A program made the position numbers and the translations under genes. The notes under the pieces were generated by a model, which saw only the letters and a program-made list of their open reading frames with translations, ran no database searches and was not told the DNA's origin. This document shows, piece after piece, positions 47,263 to 55,729 of a DNA stretch of 64,000 bases (the first letter of the stretch is position 1; the number at the start of each line of letters is the position of its first letter). The DNA lies in the NCBI RefSeq assembly GCF_000426665.1, contig NZ_AUFU01000001.1:248001-312000 (forward strand), written 5' to 3'. The DNA is from Centipeda artemidis DSM 19719 (GTDB lineage: Bacteria; Bacillota; Negativicutes; Selenomonadales; Selenomonadaceae).

Positions 47263-47282
47263 AGTCAAAAGCCGGGCGTTTC

Positions 47283-47663
47283 TTAGATCGCAGTCTGCCA
47301 CAGACCGTGGAGGTTGCAGTAAGCAAGTACCTTCACCGGGGCATCGCCGTCCGCAAGGCGGAATGTCACCTCCGGCGCATCCGACGGCGTGAGGTTCACG
47401 CGCTGCTCACCGCGCTTGGTGACAAGCAGAACCCAGTCGATGAGATGCGCATCCGTCATCGGATGTGCCACCGAGCCGACACTCACATGCACTTCGTTCT
47501 TCGCGGCATCATAGGTCGCGACCGGCACATGCTTCTCGTGTGCGGCATCCACCGTGTTCGGCGTCAGTTCCTTCAGCTCCGTGCCGCAGCACGTCAGCTC
47601 ATGCGCTTCATCCCCATAGACCTCAACGACATGCGCGTTGTGCGCAAGATAAAATTTTGACAT
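47283..47663 (-). CDS. superoxide reductase-like protein (desulfoferrodoxin lacking centre I ligands)
   Basis: Desulfoferrodoxin-family protein that would reduce superoxide at a non-haem iron (centre II). The 126-residue product keeps centre II ligands: HEKHVP near 42-47, GSVAHPMTDAHLIDW near 78-92 and YCNLHGLW near 115-122. The N-terminal domain normally binds a rubredoxin-like iron with CxxC and CC. Here the first pair is replaced (FYLAHNAHVVEV) and only C25-C26 remain, so centre I is probably absent. The ATG at 47663 follows AGGAGGG. Single gene. Confidence 0.85.
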   Translation of the reverse strand: MSKFYLAHNAHVVEVYGDEAHELTCCGTELKELTPNTVDAAHEKHVPVATYDAAKNEVHVSVGSVAHPMTDAHLIDWVLLVTKRGEQRVNLTPSDAPEVTFRLADGDAPVKVLAYCNLHGLWQTAI

Positions 47664-47826
47664 AAAAAGCCCTCCTATCGCGGAAGCTCCCATAGCGGTC
47701 GAGCTTCCCAAAAGTAAATACACAGCAAAGATAAAGGCGGGACGGTATAAACGTCATCTATATTGCCTTTCACGAATAATAATTCTCCATAAAAAGGAAA
47801 TATCCTTCTTTTGCCGTAAAAATAAT
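47664..47826. other. intergenic region upstream of the superoxide reductase gene
   Basis: About 160 bp, A/T-rich on the right. Contains a short palindrome AAGGAAATATCCTT near 47797-47810 and no gene. It should hold the promoter of the superoxide reductase gene; no PerR-type box is clear. Confidence 0.4.
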
Positions 47827-48816
47827 TTATCTTTTATTTTTGTTTTCGTTGTCCTCAACTGGCACATGTACGCCGATAAAATCCTGCACAAGGTAGCGCG
47901 GGCGCCGTTTGACTTCCAAATAGATTTTTGCGACGTACTCACCGATGACTCCAATTGAGAGGAGAATGAGGCCGCCGAGGAACCACAGCGAGACGACGAG
48001 ACTCGTCCAGCCGACGATGGTCTCGCCGATGAAGTGGCGGAAGATCGACCACAGGAGGATCAAGCCACTCACAAAGGAGATGAACATACCCATCTGCGCG
48101 ATGAGTCGGATGGGGCGCGCCGAGAGCGACGTCACCCCTTCCCACGCGAACGATGCCATGCGCCGCCACGGATATTTCGATTCCCCCGCGCGCCGCGGGG
48201 CGCGGCTATAGTAAACGGCATCGTGCCGAAGACCGATCATCGGCACGAGACCGCGCAGGAAGAGATTGACCTCCGGATACGCTGCGAGTGCATCGAGCGC
48301 GCGCCGATCCATCAGGCGAAAATCCGCATGGTTGAACACGATGTCCGCGCCGAGACCGCGCATGACGCGGTAGAAGCTCTCCGCCGTGAACCGCTTGAAG
48401 AACGTGTCCGTCTCTCTGCTCGCGCGCACACCATAGACAATATTCGCACCTGCAGCGTATTTTTCAAGCATGCCATCAACGGCATCCACATCGTCCTGCA
48501 GATCCGCATCCATGCTGACGGTCACGTCGGCATAGGGACGCACGGTCATGAGCCCTGCGAGAAGCGCATTCTGATGCCCCTCGTTGTGTGCGAGGTTGAT
48601 GCCCGTGCACAGTTTATTATTCTCCGTCCACGCGGTGATGCGTTCCCACGTCCCGTCCCTGCTGCCGTCGTTGACAAACACGACACGGCTATGCGCACTG
48701 ATACTGCCGCACGCAATCAGCGCGGAAAGTTTTTCCGTAAGAACATGTGCCGTATCGTCGAGCACTTCCTGCTCGTTGTAGCAGGGAACGACGAGATAGA
48801 GTACGGGCGGCTTCAT
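47827..48816 (-). CDS. GT2 glycosyltransferase, GtrB/ArnC type
   Basis: Polyprenyl-phosphate glycosyltransferase that loads a sugar onto undecaprenyl phosphate on the cytoplasmic face. The 329-residue product has the GT-A start VVPCYNEQEVL (about 9-19), FVNDGSRDGTW, the DxD-type SMDADLQDD near 100-108, the acceptor motif SKYPWRRM near 219-226, and two C-terminal helices (about 240-263 and 275-300). It overlaps the GT39 gene by 4 bp. The pair suggests glycan modification of LPS or another envelope polymer. Confidence 0.92.
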   Translation of the reverse strand: MKPPVLYLVVPCYNEQEVLDDTAHVLTEKLSALIACGSISAHSRVVFVNDGSRDGTWERITAWTENNKLCTGINLAHNEGHQNALLAGLMTVRPYADVTVSMDADLQDDVDAVDGMLEKYAAGANIVYGVRASRETDTFFKRFTAESFYRVMRGLGADIVFNHADFRLMDRRALDALAAYPEVNLFLRGLVPMIGLRHDAVYYSRAPRRAGESKYPWRRMASFAWEGVTSLSARPIRLIAQMGMFISFVSGLILLWSIFRHFIGETIVGWTSLVVSLWFLGGLILLSIGVIGEYVAKIYLEVKRRPRYLVQDFIGVHVPVEDNENKNKR

Positions 48817-50399
48817 GACCGATCGTCCTTATAGACAGAGAGTCCGTCGCGGCTCTCTACGAGCGTCCAATGATCCGCGCCAAGCTCTTTTTTCATCTTT
48901 TGATACATATAGTCGCGCATGATGATGTACTTCGGACGCCCGTCCTCGCGCAGCGCCGCAAGAGATTCCACACGGTTCGTATCCGCCTCGATGCCCGGAA
49001 TATCCGTATAGAGCATCACCCCGGGGCGCAGCTGCTTATCGATGTAGAGCACACGCCCCTCTGCCTCGGCAGAATCACGATATTCCTGCGCATAGCGGAG
49101 GGCGAGCTCCTTGACGCTGAAATGCCCGGAAACCGCGGGGATCATCACGCCAAACGCGAGGATCATCGTCAAAACGCCCGCCGCGGCGTGCAGCCACGCC
49201 GCGAGGAGAAGCCGATGTGAGGCAGTGATAGAGTAGACGATCGCCGCCCCAAGAACGAGCGTGAGCACGCCGAGCCAAAGCCCGCCCTCCGCGAGTTCCG
49301 CCATGCTGTCTCCGCTCATCAGCCACCCAAGGCCGAGCACAAGGAACATGAGCGCACTCCCGCCCGCCCATGCAAAATGCGTCCCGCGCCAATCCTCCAT
49401 CATACGTGCAAGGTTCCACGCAATGATCGTCGAGAGCGCGGGCGTCAGAAGCAGCATATAGGAGACCTGCTTCGTCTGCGCAATGGAGAAGAATACAAGG
49501 ACGAAGATCCACCACACTTGAAAAAAGGAAAGGAGCTGTGCCTCCTCGCCAAAGCTGCGATAGAATGCATTTCTAACCGACTGCACAAGCAGTCCCGTCC
49601 ACGGGAAAAAACCGAGAATGATGACAGGCAGATAAAACCACCAATGTGCGCGCACGGGATGCAGCGGCGCAGTGAATCGGCTGACATTATGAAAGCCGAT
49701 GAACTCGTTGACGAACGCCATGCCGTGTACCGCATACATATAGCCGTACCACGGCAGCCCGACCGCAACGACAAGCAGCAGACCGCGCACAACATGCATC
49801 CGCAGGAACTCTTCAAGCCGATGGGTCAGGAGAAGATAGAAAAATATAATCGCGCCCGGAAATACAACGCCGATGGGCCCCTTCGTCATAACGGCAAAGC
49901 CGCAGGCAATATACATGAACCAATAATGCCGATGGATAAAGCTAAAGAGCGCTGCCGTCACGAAAAAGAGCAGCGTCGTATCGGTAACGGACGCCTTCCC
50001 CATATACATAAGCATGACGCTCGTCCCCATGGTGATCCCCGACCAAAAGCCCGTACGCGCGCCAAAGAGCCGCGCCGAGGCAAGTGCCGTCATGAGGATG
50101 GCGCCGATCGCCATGAGCGCGGCCGGCAGACGTGCTGCAATCTCGCTGAAGCCGCCGAAAATTTTGAACGAAGCGGCGACCATCCAGTAGAAGATCGGCG
50201 GCTTATCATACCAATACTCATTGTAGATGCGCGGCGAAAGGTAGTCGCCGAACCGAATCATCTCCTTCGCCGTCTCAGCATAGACCGGCTCGTCCGGATC
50301 GAGCAAAGGCGCAGCCCCGATGCCGTAGAGGATTTGAAACGAGACGACCACGAGCAACAAGAGATAAACCGGCCACGCAAGGGTTTTATCATCATTCAT
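48813..50399 (-). CDS. ArnT-like GT39 membrane glycosyltransferase
   Basis: Transfers a sugar from undecaprenyl phosphate to an envelope acceptor such as lipid A. The product (about 528 residues) has about a dozen helices and the family features: first periplasmic loop with DPDEPVYAETAKEMIRFGDYLSPR, the aromatic stretch YDKPPIFYW, and a soluble C-terminal domain (about 420-528). It is upstream of and translationally coupled to the GT2 gene, which likely makes its lipid-linked donor. The ATG at 50399 is preferred; a GTG four codons earlier is possible. Sugar identity is unknown. Confidence 0.88.
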   Translation of the reverse strand: MNDDKTLAWPVYLLLLVVVSFQILYGIGAAPLLDPDEPVYAETAKEMIRFGDYLSPRIYNEYWYDKPPIFYWMVAASFKIFGGFSEIAARLPAALMAIGAILMTALASARLFGARTGFWSGITMGTSVMLMYMGKASVTDTTLLFFVTAALFSFIHRHYWFMYIACGFAVMTKGPIGVVFPGAIIFFYLLLTHRLEEFLRMHVVRGLLLVVAVGLPWYGYMYAVHGMAFVNEFIGFHNVSRFTAPLHPVRAHWWFYLPVIILGFFPWTGLLVQSVRNAFYRSFGEEAQLLSFFQVWWIFVLVFFSIAQTKQVSYMLLLTPALSTIIAWNLARMMEDWRGTHFAWAGGSALMFLVLGLGWLMSGDSMAELAEGGLWLGVLTLVLGAAIVYSITASHRLLLAAWLHAAAGVLTMILAFGVMIPAVSGHFSVKELALRYAQEYRDSAEAEGRVLYIDKQLRPGVMLYTDIPGIEADTNRVESLAALREDGRPKYIIMRDYMYQKMKKELGADHWTLVESRDGLSVYKDDRS

Positions 50400-50479
50400 A
50401 CAAACGCGCACCTCACAGATTCCGCAGTCATTTCCTGCATTGTATCATAAACGCACCGCCCGAAGAAAGCCCCGCGCAC

Positions 50480-50518
50480 AAAAAAGCCGCACCTCAATGA
50501 GAATGTGCGGCTTTTGGA
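50480..50518 (-). terminator. intrinsic terminator of the SorC regulator gene
   Basis: AAAAGCCGCAC and GTGCGGCTTTT form an 11-bp stem around a 12-base loop, with T-run on the minus strand. Confidence 0.9.
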
Positions 50519-51478
50519 TCAGAACAGCTGCTCCGCGCAGTCAATATCAGTGATGAGGACATTGATGAATCCGCCGCGGATTGCCCCGCGCACCGCTTCC
50601 GTTTTTTGACGGCCGCCCGCAGCGCCCACGCGCCGCGGGATTTTTTTCAGCGTATCGAGCGGGATGCCCGCAACGCGCTCGTTGAAGGCACGAAAGGGCG
50701 CCGTGTCGCCGTCTTTGTTAAAGTAGCGCAGCGCTATATCTCCTACCGCGCCGTGTGCCGTAAAGTCGTCGAGCATCGTGCCGTCCACATAGCCCGTCTG
50801 CAGGATGGTCGAGTCATCGACGGAAGGGACGCCGATCCCCATGAGCACAATGTCAAGACGCTCGTAGAGCCGCGTCACATTGCGGATCGTGCGCTCCTCC
50901 AAGAATCCCTCGAGCACCTCGCGGCGCGAGAACACAGCGGGCGAGAAGAACTGCACGCAGTCGCCCGCAAACCGGTCGGCGAACTCCTGCGCCAGATAGT
51001 TCGAGTGAATGTCGAGGCGACTCTCCGCCACCCCGCCGACAAGAGGGACAAAAGTCGCCCTGATGGCGCTGCGGATGAAGTAATCCGACCGTACGATCTG
51101 CTGCATGGTAAAGCCCATCGTAATGCCGACAAGATCGCCATCCACGAGGATGCGCGCAAGATACTCGAGCGCGGCGCTGCCAACCTCCGAGCGCGCAGCC
51201 TCCCCGGGCGTCGAGACAGGGGCGGACGGGACAACGATAACCTCCTGCAAGCCGTATTTCTGCTCCAGGTCACGCTCCATACGCCCATAGGCGATATTGT
51301 CCGGATTTTGTATCTCGATGCGGACGATACCGCGCTCCTTGCCGATGCTCAGCATGCGTGAGACCGTCGGGCGCGAGATCCCGAGCGTCTCGCAGATCTC
51401 CTTCTGACCGAGACCGTCGAGATAGTAGAGACTGCAGCATTTGAATATGAGACGCACATCGTCAATAATCTTCTTCAC
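50519..51478 (-). CDS. SorC/DeoR-type sugar-sensing transcriptional regulator
   Basis: Probable regulator of the adjacent glucitol-type PTS genes. The 319-residue product has an N-terminal helix-turn-helix (GLGQKEICETLGISRPTVSRML, about 23-44). A SorC effector domain follows with LVGITMGFTMQQIV, FVPLVGGVAES, LMGIGVP and GDIALRYFNKDG, which binds phosphorylated sugars. The GTG start follows AAGGAGGGG. It lies downstream of the srl terminator and has its own transcript. Confidence 0.9.
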   Translation of the reverse strand: MKKIIDDVRLIFKCCSLYYLDGLGQKEICETLGISRPTVSRMLSIGKERGIVRIEIQNPDNIAYGRMERDLEQKYGLQEVIVVPSAPVSTPGEAARSEVGSAALEYLARILVDGDLVGITMGFTMQQIVRSDYFIRSAIRATFVPLVGGVAESRLDIHSNYLAQEFADRFAGDCVQFFSPAVFSRREVLEGFLEERTIRNVTRLYERLDIVLMGIGVPSVDDSTILQTGYVDGTMLDDFTAHGAVGDIALRYFNKDGDTAPFRAFNERVAGIPLDTLKKIPRRVGAAGGRQKTEAVRGAIRGGFINVLITDIDCAEQLF

Positions 51479-51559
51479 AAGCCCCTCCTTTCATAACCGA
51501 AACGCATGGAAATTATTACAAAACCCATTCGTAATGTTGACATTTTTTCTATTCGACTG

Positions 51560-51596
51560 TGTAAAAAAGGGGCTGTCCGTGCGGCAGCCCCCGGAA
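51560..51596 (-). terminator. intrinsic terminator of the srl operon
   Basis: GGGGCTG and CAGCCCC form a stem followed by TTTTTTA on the minus strand, 20 bp after srlB. Confidence 0.85.
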
Positions 51597-51613
51597 CGTC
51601 GTAAATGAAGGAA

Positions 51614-51985
51614 TTAATAAACCTCGATGGTCGCGCCCATTTTGAAATCCGCAGCTGTGAGCGGCGTATCCCCCGTGAGCATAATGCAGCCGGGGCGCTC
51701 CGGTGCCGTTCCGCCCTTGAAGGACAGCGTGCAGTGACCGATTTGACGCAGCGTGTGCAGTGCCTCATCGCCGACCGCCGTGATGTCGAATGCCTTGTCA
51801 CAGATGATCATCGTATCGCCGACCGCCGGATCTTCATTATAGTTCGCGGTCGTATGCAGGACGGAAAACTCCGCCAGCTCCGCCGGCGCGTTATTGTCAA
51901 AGATAACAATGAAATTGGCGCTCGGATCGTCAAGGAAGTGCAGTGCCTCTTCGCCCCAGCTCGTGATTTCGCAGTAGAATTTCAT
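51614..51985 (-). CDS. srlB: PTS glucitol/sorbitol-type EIIA
   Basis: Phosphoryl carrier between HPr and the EIIB part of the polyol PTS. The 123-residue product matches the family length and has the likely phosphorylated histidine at residue 44 (VLHTT), with C-terminal GDTPLTAADFKMGATIEVY. The ATG at 51985 follows GAGGAGGA. It is last of gutM-srlE-srlA-srlB; gene order differs from E. coli srlA-srlE-srlB. The polyol is not fixed by sequence. Confidence 0.92.
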   Translation of the reverse strand: MKFYCEITSWGEEALHFLDDPSANFIVIFDNNAPAELAEFSVLHTTANYNEDPAVGDTMIICDKAFDITAVGDEALHTLRQIGHCTLSFKGGTAPERPGCIMLTGDTPLTAADFKMGATIEVY

Positions 51986-52001
51986 GACCGCTTCCTCCTC
52001 T

Positions 52002-52535
52002 TTATGCCCGTTTCTCCTCACGGCGCGTCATATAGAGATAGATTTTCTCCGTGACGATGCCGCGGATCAGGATGACGACAACGCCGACGAGGAAATAGCG
52101 CACGGCGAGATCGCCGAGCGGCAGACCGAGCGTCGTGATGCCCGCCGCGATGCCCATGTAGACGAAGAGCTCACCGCCGTTCGCGTGCGGGAAGAGTCCC
52201 GTCACTGGATGGACGAAGCTGACCGCCGCGTCGTAGTATGCGGGTTTATATTTCTGCTCGACAAAATTGCCGAACGTGTAGCACATGGGGTTGCCGAGGA
52301 AGAGCACGGCAAGCACGGGGAGCACCGTATAGCGCGTGATGATGTTCTCCGTCGCGCGCTGTGCCACGCCGTTCACGCGATCCTCGCCGATGAGCTTGAT
52401 GACCGAGTTGACCGCCGTCATCATGATGACGAGCAGAGGAATGATGCCCGTGACCCACGAGGTGAACGTCGCCGCCCCCGCGCGGAAGAGTTCCATAAAG
52501 CCGTTCGCTGCCGCCGCAATGAGTTCCATATCCAT
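52002..52535 (-). CDS. srlA: PTS glucitol/sorbitol-type EIIC
   Basis: Membrane channel subunit of the polyol PTS. The 177-residue product has about four helices and the family stretch FLGNPMCYTFGNFVEQKYKPAYYDAAVSFVHPVTGLFPHANGGELFVYMGIA around residues 80-130. It starts 9 bp after srlE, so the genes are cotranscribed. It works with SrlE and SrlB to import and phosphorylate a polyol. Confidence 0.93.
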   Translation of the reverse strand: MDMELIAAAANGFMELFRAGAATFTSWVTGIIPLLVIMMTAVNSVIKLIGEDRVNGVAQRATENIITRYTVLPVLAVLFLGNPMCYTFGNFVEQKYKPAYYDAAVSFVHPVTGLFPHANGGELFVYMGIAAGITTLGLPLGDLAVRYFLVGVVVILIRGIVTEKIYLYMTRREEKRA

Positions 52536-52544
52536 GCCCCCCTT

Positions 52545-53534
52545 TTAGTAAAGTCCAATGCTCGCCGCATAGGCGATGAGCACTGCCAGCGGTCCCGTGA
52601 TCACGCGCGAATAGAGCACGGCGGGAACGCCGAGCTCGATGGTCTCAGGATCCGCCTCGCCGAGACTCAACCCCACGGGAACGAAGTCTGCGCCGACCTG
52701 CGCGTTGATGGCAAAGAGCGCGGGGAGCGCATACTGCGGCGGGATATTTCCCATGCCGATCTGCGCGCCGAGCAGCGTGCCGACGACCTGCGCGATGACT
52801 GCGCCCGGGCCCAGCACCGGGGAGATGAACGGGATCGCGCAGATGAGCGAGATGACGAGCATCCCCGGGAGCGTACTCGCCAACGGCGAGATGGTCGTTG
52901 CAATGACATTGCCGAGTCCCGACACGCTGATGATGCCGAGAATCATCGAGACGAACGCCATGAACGGCAGGATGCTCTTGATTGTGATGTCGATGGTCTC
53001 GCGTCCCGCCGCGTAGAATTTATTGACCACGCCGCCGATGCCGATGCCGAGCCGCGTGACGAAATTCTTTTCACGATTTCCCTGCAGGCGGGCGACCTCC
53101 GCCTTTGCCTGCTCTTTGGTCTTTGGCACGTAGTCCGCCGCCGCGCGCACGGCGGCGGTCTCCGCCTCGTCCGCATAGGAAAGACAGGATGCATCCACCG
53201 CCGAAACATAAAGCTCCTTCGTAATAAACTGCGCCAAGGGGCCCATCTTACCGACGGGCAGGAGGTTCGCCGTCAAAATCCCCTTCTTCGGATAGACGCC
53301 GCAGCGCGCCGTGCCGCCGCAGTCCACAACGGCGAGCAGGATCTCCTCGTCCGGCACGCCCGAGCGGAACCCGTCCACCGCTTCGCATCCCGTCATCTCG
53401 GCAATCTTCGCCGCAACGGGATGAATTCCGCCGCCCGTGACGCTCACAATCTTATTGCGCGTCTCGGACGGCACGAGGACGAGTGGCCCGCCCCAGCCGC
53501 CGTTGCCGGCAACGATCTTCACGGATTTGAACAT
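52545..53534 (-). CDS. srlE: PTS glucitol/sorbitol-type EIIBC
   Basis: Carries the EIIB phosphocysteine and part of the membrane domain. In the 329-residue product the N-terminal EIIB domain has Gly-rich GNGGWGGPLVLVPSE and the likely phosphorylated C72 in VVDCGGTARCG. The C-terminal half has about five helices, with the conserved PFISPVLGPGAVIAQVVG and GADFVPVGLSLGEA. It is 44 bp after gutM with AGGAGGA before the ATG. Confidence 0.94.
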   Translation of the reverse strand: MFKSVKIVAGNGGWGGPLVLVPSETRNKIVSVTGGGIHPVAAKIAEMTGCEAVDGFRSGVPDEEILLAVVDCGGTARCGVYPKKGILTANLLPVGKMGPLAQFITKELYVSAVDASCLSYADEAETAAVRAAADYVPKTKEQAKAEVARLQGNREKNFVTRLGIGIGGVVNKFYAAGRETIDITIKSILPFMAFVSMILGIISVSGLGNVIATTISPLASTLPGMLVISLICAIPFISPVLGPGAVIAQVVGTLLGAQIGMGNIPPQYALPALFAINAQVGADFVPVGLSLGEADPETIELGVPAVLYSRVITGPLAVLIAYAASIGLY

Positions 53535-53578
53535 ACGCCTTCCTCCTAATCATCAATAAATTCTATAAATTTTTGCTA

Positions 53579-53986
53579 TCATGTGCCGGCACTGTTTTTC
53601 TGCTGCGTGCTGTCAAGACGGGCGATCAGCGCATCGAGCGCCGCAATATGCCCTTTGTAATGCGCGCGCCTCTTATCCGGCAGCGCCGCATACTCTGCGT
53701 GTAAATCGTAGATCGTCCGCCCCGCAATCCCTTCGATCGGGCGGAACCGGCTGAGAATCGTCATGCCCTGCATCATCTTGCCCGCACGAATCTCCCCTGC
53801 CGAATCGCACGCGATGATGACAATGTTCGAAGGACCGAGCCGCCGCCGACGCGAACCGATACCGACGTTGCCGAGCCGATGCAGCTCCTTCACCGCGCGC
53901 CGATATTCCTTCACCTGCAAATGCGTGCCGATCACCTGAACAACGAACAGCAGGAACAGACCGCCGAGCAGCATCTCCGTCTGCAA
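53579..53986 (-). CDS. gutM: glucitol operon activator GutM
   Basis: GutM-family protein, a positive factor of polyol PTS operons. The 135-residue product has an N-terminal membrane helix (about 5-21) and a basic soluble region with GIGSRRRRLGPSNIVIIACDSAGEIRAGKMMQGMT, the most conserved family stretch. The TTG at 53986, after GGGGA, is the best start; an ATG four codons later is possible. It is the first gene of the srl operon. Confidence 0.85.
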   Translation of the reverse strand: MQTEMLLGGLFLLFVVQVIGTHLQVKEYRRAVKELHRLGNVGIGSRRRRLGPSNIVIIACDSAGEIRAGKMMQGMTILSRFRPIEGIAGRTIYDLHAEYAALPDKRRAHYKGHIAALDALIARLDSTQQKNSAGT

Positions 53987-54057
53987 TCAATCCCCTCGCT
54001 TTCACGTCATACAGCATGAATATACATTTTGGATTATATCATTAGTCATGGATTGTT

Positions 54058-54087
54058 ACAATAATCTATTCCGGGAATTTTTGTCAA
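54058..54087 (-). promoter_or_regulatory. promoter of the gutM-srl operon
   Basis: TTGACA (54082-54087) with TATTGT (54058-54063) at 18 bp, or TTATTG at 17 bp, on the minus strand, about 70 bp before gutM. The TTACC-type palindrome lies about 10 bp upstream of the -35 box. Confidence 0.6.
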
Positions 54088-54096
54088 TATAGGCGC

Positions 54097-54109
54097 TTAC
54101 CATAGGTTA
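54097..54109. promoter_or_regulatory. TTACC-type operator upstream of gutM-srl
   Basis: TTACCATAGGTTA is an imperfect palindrome of the same type as the two sites upstream of the isomerase-like gene. It overlaps the stop codon of the GntR gene. Confidence 0.6.
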
Positions 54110-54838
54110 TTTTTCTGCCGTGGAGCGCACGCGGAACCTGCTGCGGAACGCATCCGCCTTCGACGTGGCATATTGGATCACACGCCCCGCAGCGTCCGTC
54201 GTCAGGATACGCGTCACAAAGATCGGCGCCTCCTCCGCCACCTCGAGGTAGAGTGCAATCTCAGGCGTTGCGCGGACGACCTCGATGGTCTTGTCCTCCG
54301 CGTAGGGGCGCACGTCATATTCCTCAAGAGTCCTTAAAAGCCCATGGGTCGTAAAGTCGATCCGGACAAGTGCGGGGCACAGTGCAAGCGGGATATAATC
54401 GTCGGTCACGGCATAGATATGCTCGTCAACATAGCGCAGACGCTTCAGGTGAAAGACGAGCGTCTCCTCCGGCAGAGAAAGCATCGCCGCCAGATTGCCG
54501 CGCGCGGCTTCGACAACCTGCTGGAGCACCGTGCTCCGCGTAACGCGTCCCTCCGCCGAGAACATCTGCGCGAGTCCAAACCCCCGCGTCTGCGTCTCCG
54601 AGTAATCGACGGGAATCTTCTCCCCCGTATAGAACGAGCCGCGCCCCTGCATCCGAACGATTTTATTCTCCTCCTCAAGCAGATCAAGCGCCTTGCGCAC
54701 CGTTGGTCTGCTCACGCCGAAGGAGCGGCAGAGTTCCCGCTCGCCCGGAACCGGCGAGAAATAGGAAAGATCGGCAAAGCGGCGCTCCATCTCATCGCGG
54801 ATCTTCTCGTGCAGGTGCAGGCGTTTTCCAGTCGTCAC
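54107..54838 (-). CDS. GntR family transcriptional regulator with UTRA sensor domain
   Basis: Likely controls both arms of the polyol cluster. The 243-residue HutC-subfamily product has an N-terminal winged helix (about 8-72, with RELCRSFGVSRPTVRKALDLLEEE and the wing GRGSFY). A UTRA effector domain (about 95-235) has FHLKRLRYVDEHIYAVTDDYIPLALCP. UTRA domains usually sense phosphorylated sugars. Palindromes TTACCTATGGTAA and relatives lie on both sides of the gene, typical of autoregulation plus control of both neighbours. Confidence 0.9.
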   Translation of the reverse strand: MTTGKRLHLHEKIRDEMERRFADLSYFSPVPGERELCRSFGVSRPTVRKALDLLEEENKIVRMQGRGSFYTGEKIPVDYSETQTRGFGLAQMFSAEGRVTRSTVLQQVVEAARGNLAAMLSLPEETLVFHLKRLRYVDEHIYAVTDDYIPLALCPALVRIDFTTHGLLRTLEEYDVRPYAEDKTIEVVRATPEIALYLEVAEEAPIFVTRILTTDAAGRVIQYATSKADAFRSRFRVRSTAEK

Positions 54839-54868
54839 AGCGACTCCCCTCTCTTTTTCACTTGCTAT

Positions 54869-54897
54869 AGTATGTGGCGAACTTGTCCGTTTGTCAA
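54869..54897 (-). promoter_or_regulatory. promoter of the GntR regulator gene
   Basis: TTGACA (54892-54897), 17-bp spacer and CATACT (54869-54874) on the minus strand. Confidence 0.55.
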
Positions 54898-54909
54898 CAT
54901 GTATTCCTA

Positions 54910-54938
54910 TTGTAACAAAATATTACCTATGGTAAAAT
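54910..54938 (+). promoter_or_regulatory. promoter of the isomerase-like/YjbQ operon
   Basis: TTGTAA (54910-54915), 17-bp spacer and TAAAAT (54933-54938). The spacer and -10 box overlap the operator TTACCTATGGTAA, so a bound repressor would block it. Confidence 0.6.
54923..54935. promoter_or_regulatory. TTACCTATGGTAA operator
   Basis: A 13-bp palindrome with perfect arms (TTACC and GGTAA), overlapping the spacer and -10 box of the rightward promoter. Best candidate for GntR/UTRA binding. Confidence 0.65.
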
Positions 54939-54941
54939 ATT

Positions 54942-54955
54942 CTTATCCACCGGTA
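54942..54955. promoter_or_regulatory. second TTACC-type operator downstream of the promoter
   Basis: TTATCCACCGGTAA shares TTA-CC and GGTAA arms with the neighbouring operator and lies just after the predicted -10 box. Confidence 0.5.
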
Positions 54956-54982
54956 ACATTTTGAATGTAGGAGGCTGCCGTT

Positions 54983-55690
54983 ATGAACAACAAAATTTCA
55001 CCGTTTCTCGTCGTGAATCCGAAATCCTATCTCTATGGCGCAGAGTCCCTTGCGCTTGCAAAGGCAGCCGACGACGCCGCTGAACGGACGGGACTGAGGA
55101 TTTACTTCACGTGCCCCTTTTCCGACATCCGCTATATCGCGGCGGAGACCTCGCATATTATCGTCACCGCGCAGGCAATGGAGAGTCTCACGCCGGGGCG
55201 CGGCATGGGGCACCTCCTCCCGGAGGCACTCTTCGATGCAGGCGCACGCGCGACCTTCCTCAACCACGCCGAGCACCCCATGACGATGGCGGAGCTCGCA
55301 AAAACTATCACGCGTGCACGCGCACTCGGCATTGAGACCATCGCCTGTGCCGATTCCCTCGCGGAGGGGAGTGCCGTCGCGGAGCTGCGTCCTGATATTC
55401 TCCTGTGCGAGCCGACTGACCTCATCGGAACGGGACAGACCGCCGACGACAACTATACGATCTCCATCGCTGCGAAGATTCGCAGCATCGCACCCGAGAT
55501 CGGCATCATGATCGCCTCGGGCATCACGACGGCAGACGACGTATACCGCGTCGTACGGCTCGGTGCGGACGGCAGCGGCGCAACGAGCGGCATTTTGAAT
55601 GCCCCCGATCCCGGTCTGCGTATCCTTGAGATGGCAGAGGCAATCGTTCGTGCAGCGGCCGAGCGTGATGCCGCGGGCGGTGCCGCGTAA
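54983..55690 (+). CDS. triosephosphate-isomerase-like sugar phosphate isomerase
   Basis: TIM-barrel isomerase of the TpiA superfamily, 235 residues. Key TIM residues are kept: N12 and K14 (VVNPKSY), H95 (FLNHAEHP) and E143 in CEPTDLIGTG. The motifs differ from glycolytic TpiA (YEPVWAIGTG, GHSERR) and resemble the divergent paralogues used for tetrulose phosphates, such as the TpiA2/EryH-type isomerases of erythritol catabolism. Location beside a polyol PTS supports a catabolic role. RBS AGGAGG. Substrate is inferred, not shown. Confidence 0.82.
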   Translation: MNNKISPFLVVNPKSYLYGAESLALAKAADDAAERTGLRIYFTCPFSDIRYIAAETSHIIVTAQAMESLTPGRGMGHLLPEALFDAGARATFLNHAEHPMTMAELAKTITRARALGIETIACADSLAEGSAVAELRPDILLCEPTDLIGTGQTADDNYTISIAAKIRSIAPEIGIMIASGITTADDVYRVVRLGADGSGATSGILNAPDPGLRILEMAEAIVRAAAERDAAGGAA

Positions 55691-55729
55691 ATAGATTCGC
55701 ATTGTATAGAAAGCGGAGAGGAGTGCATT

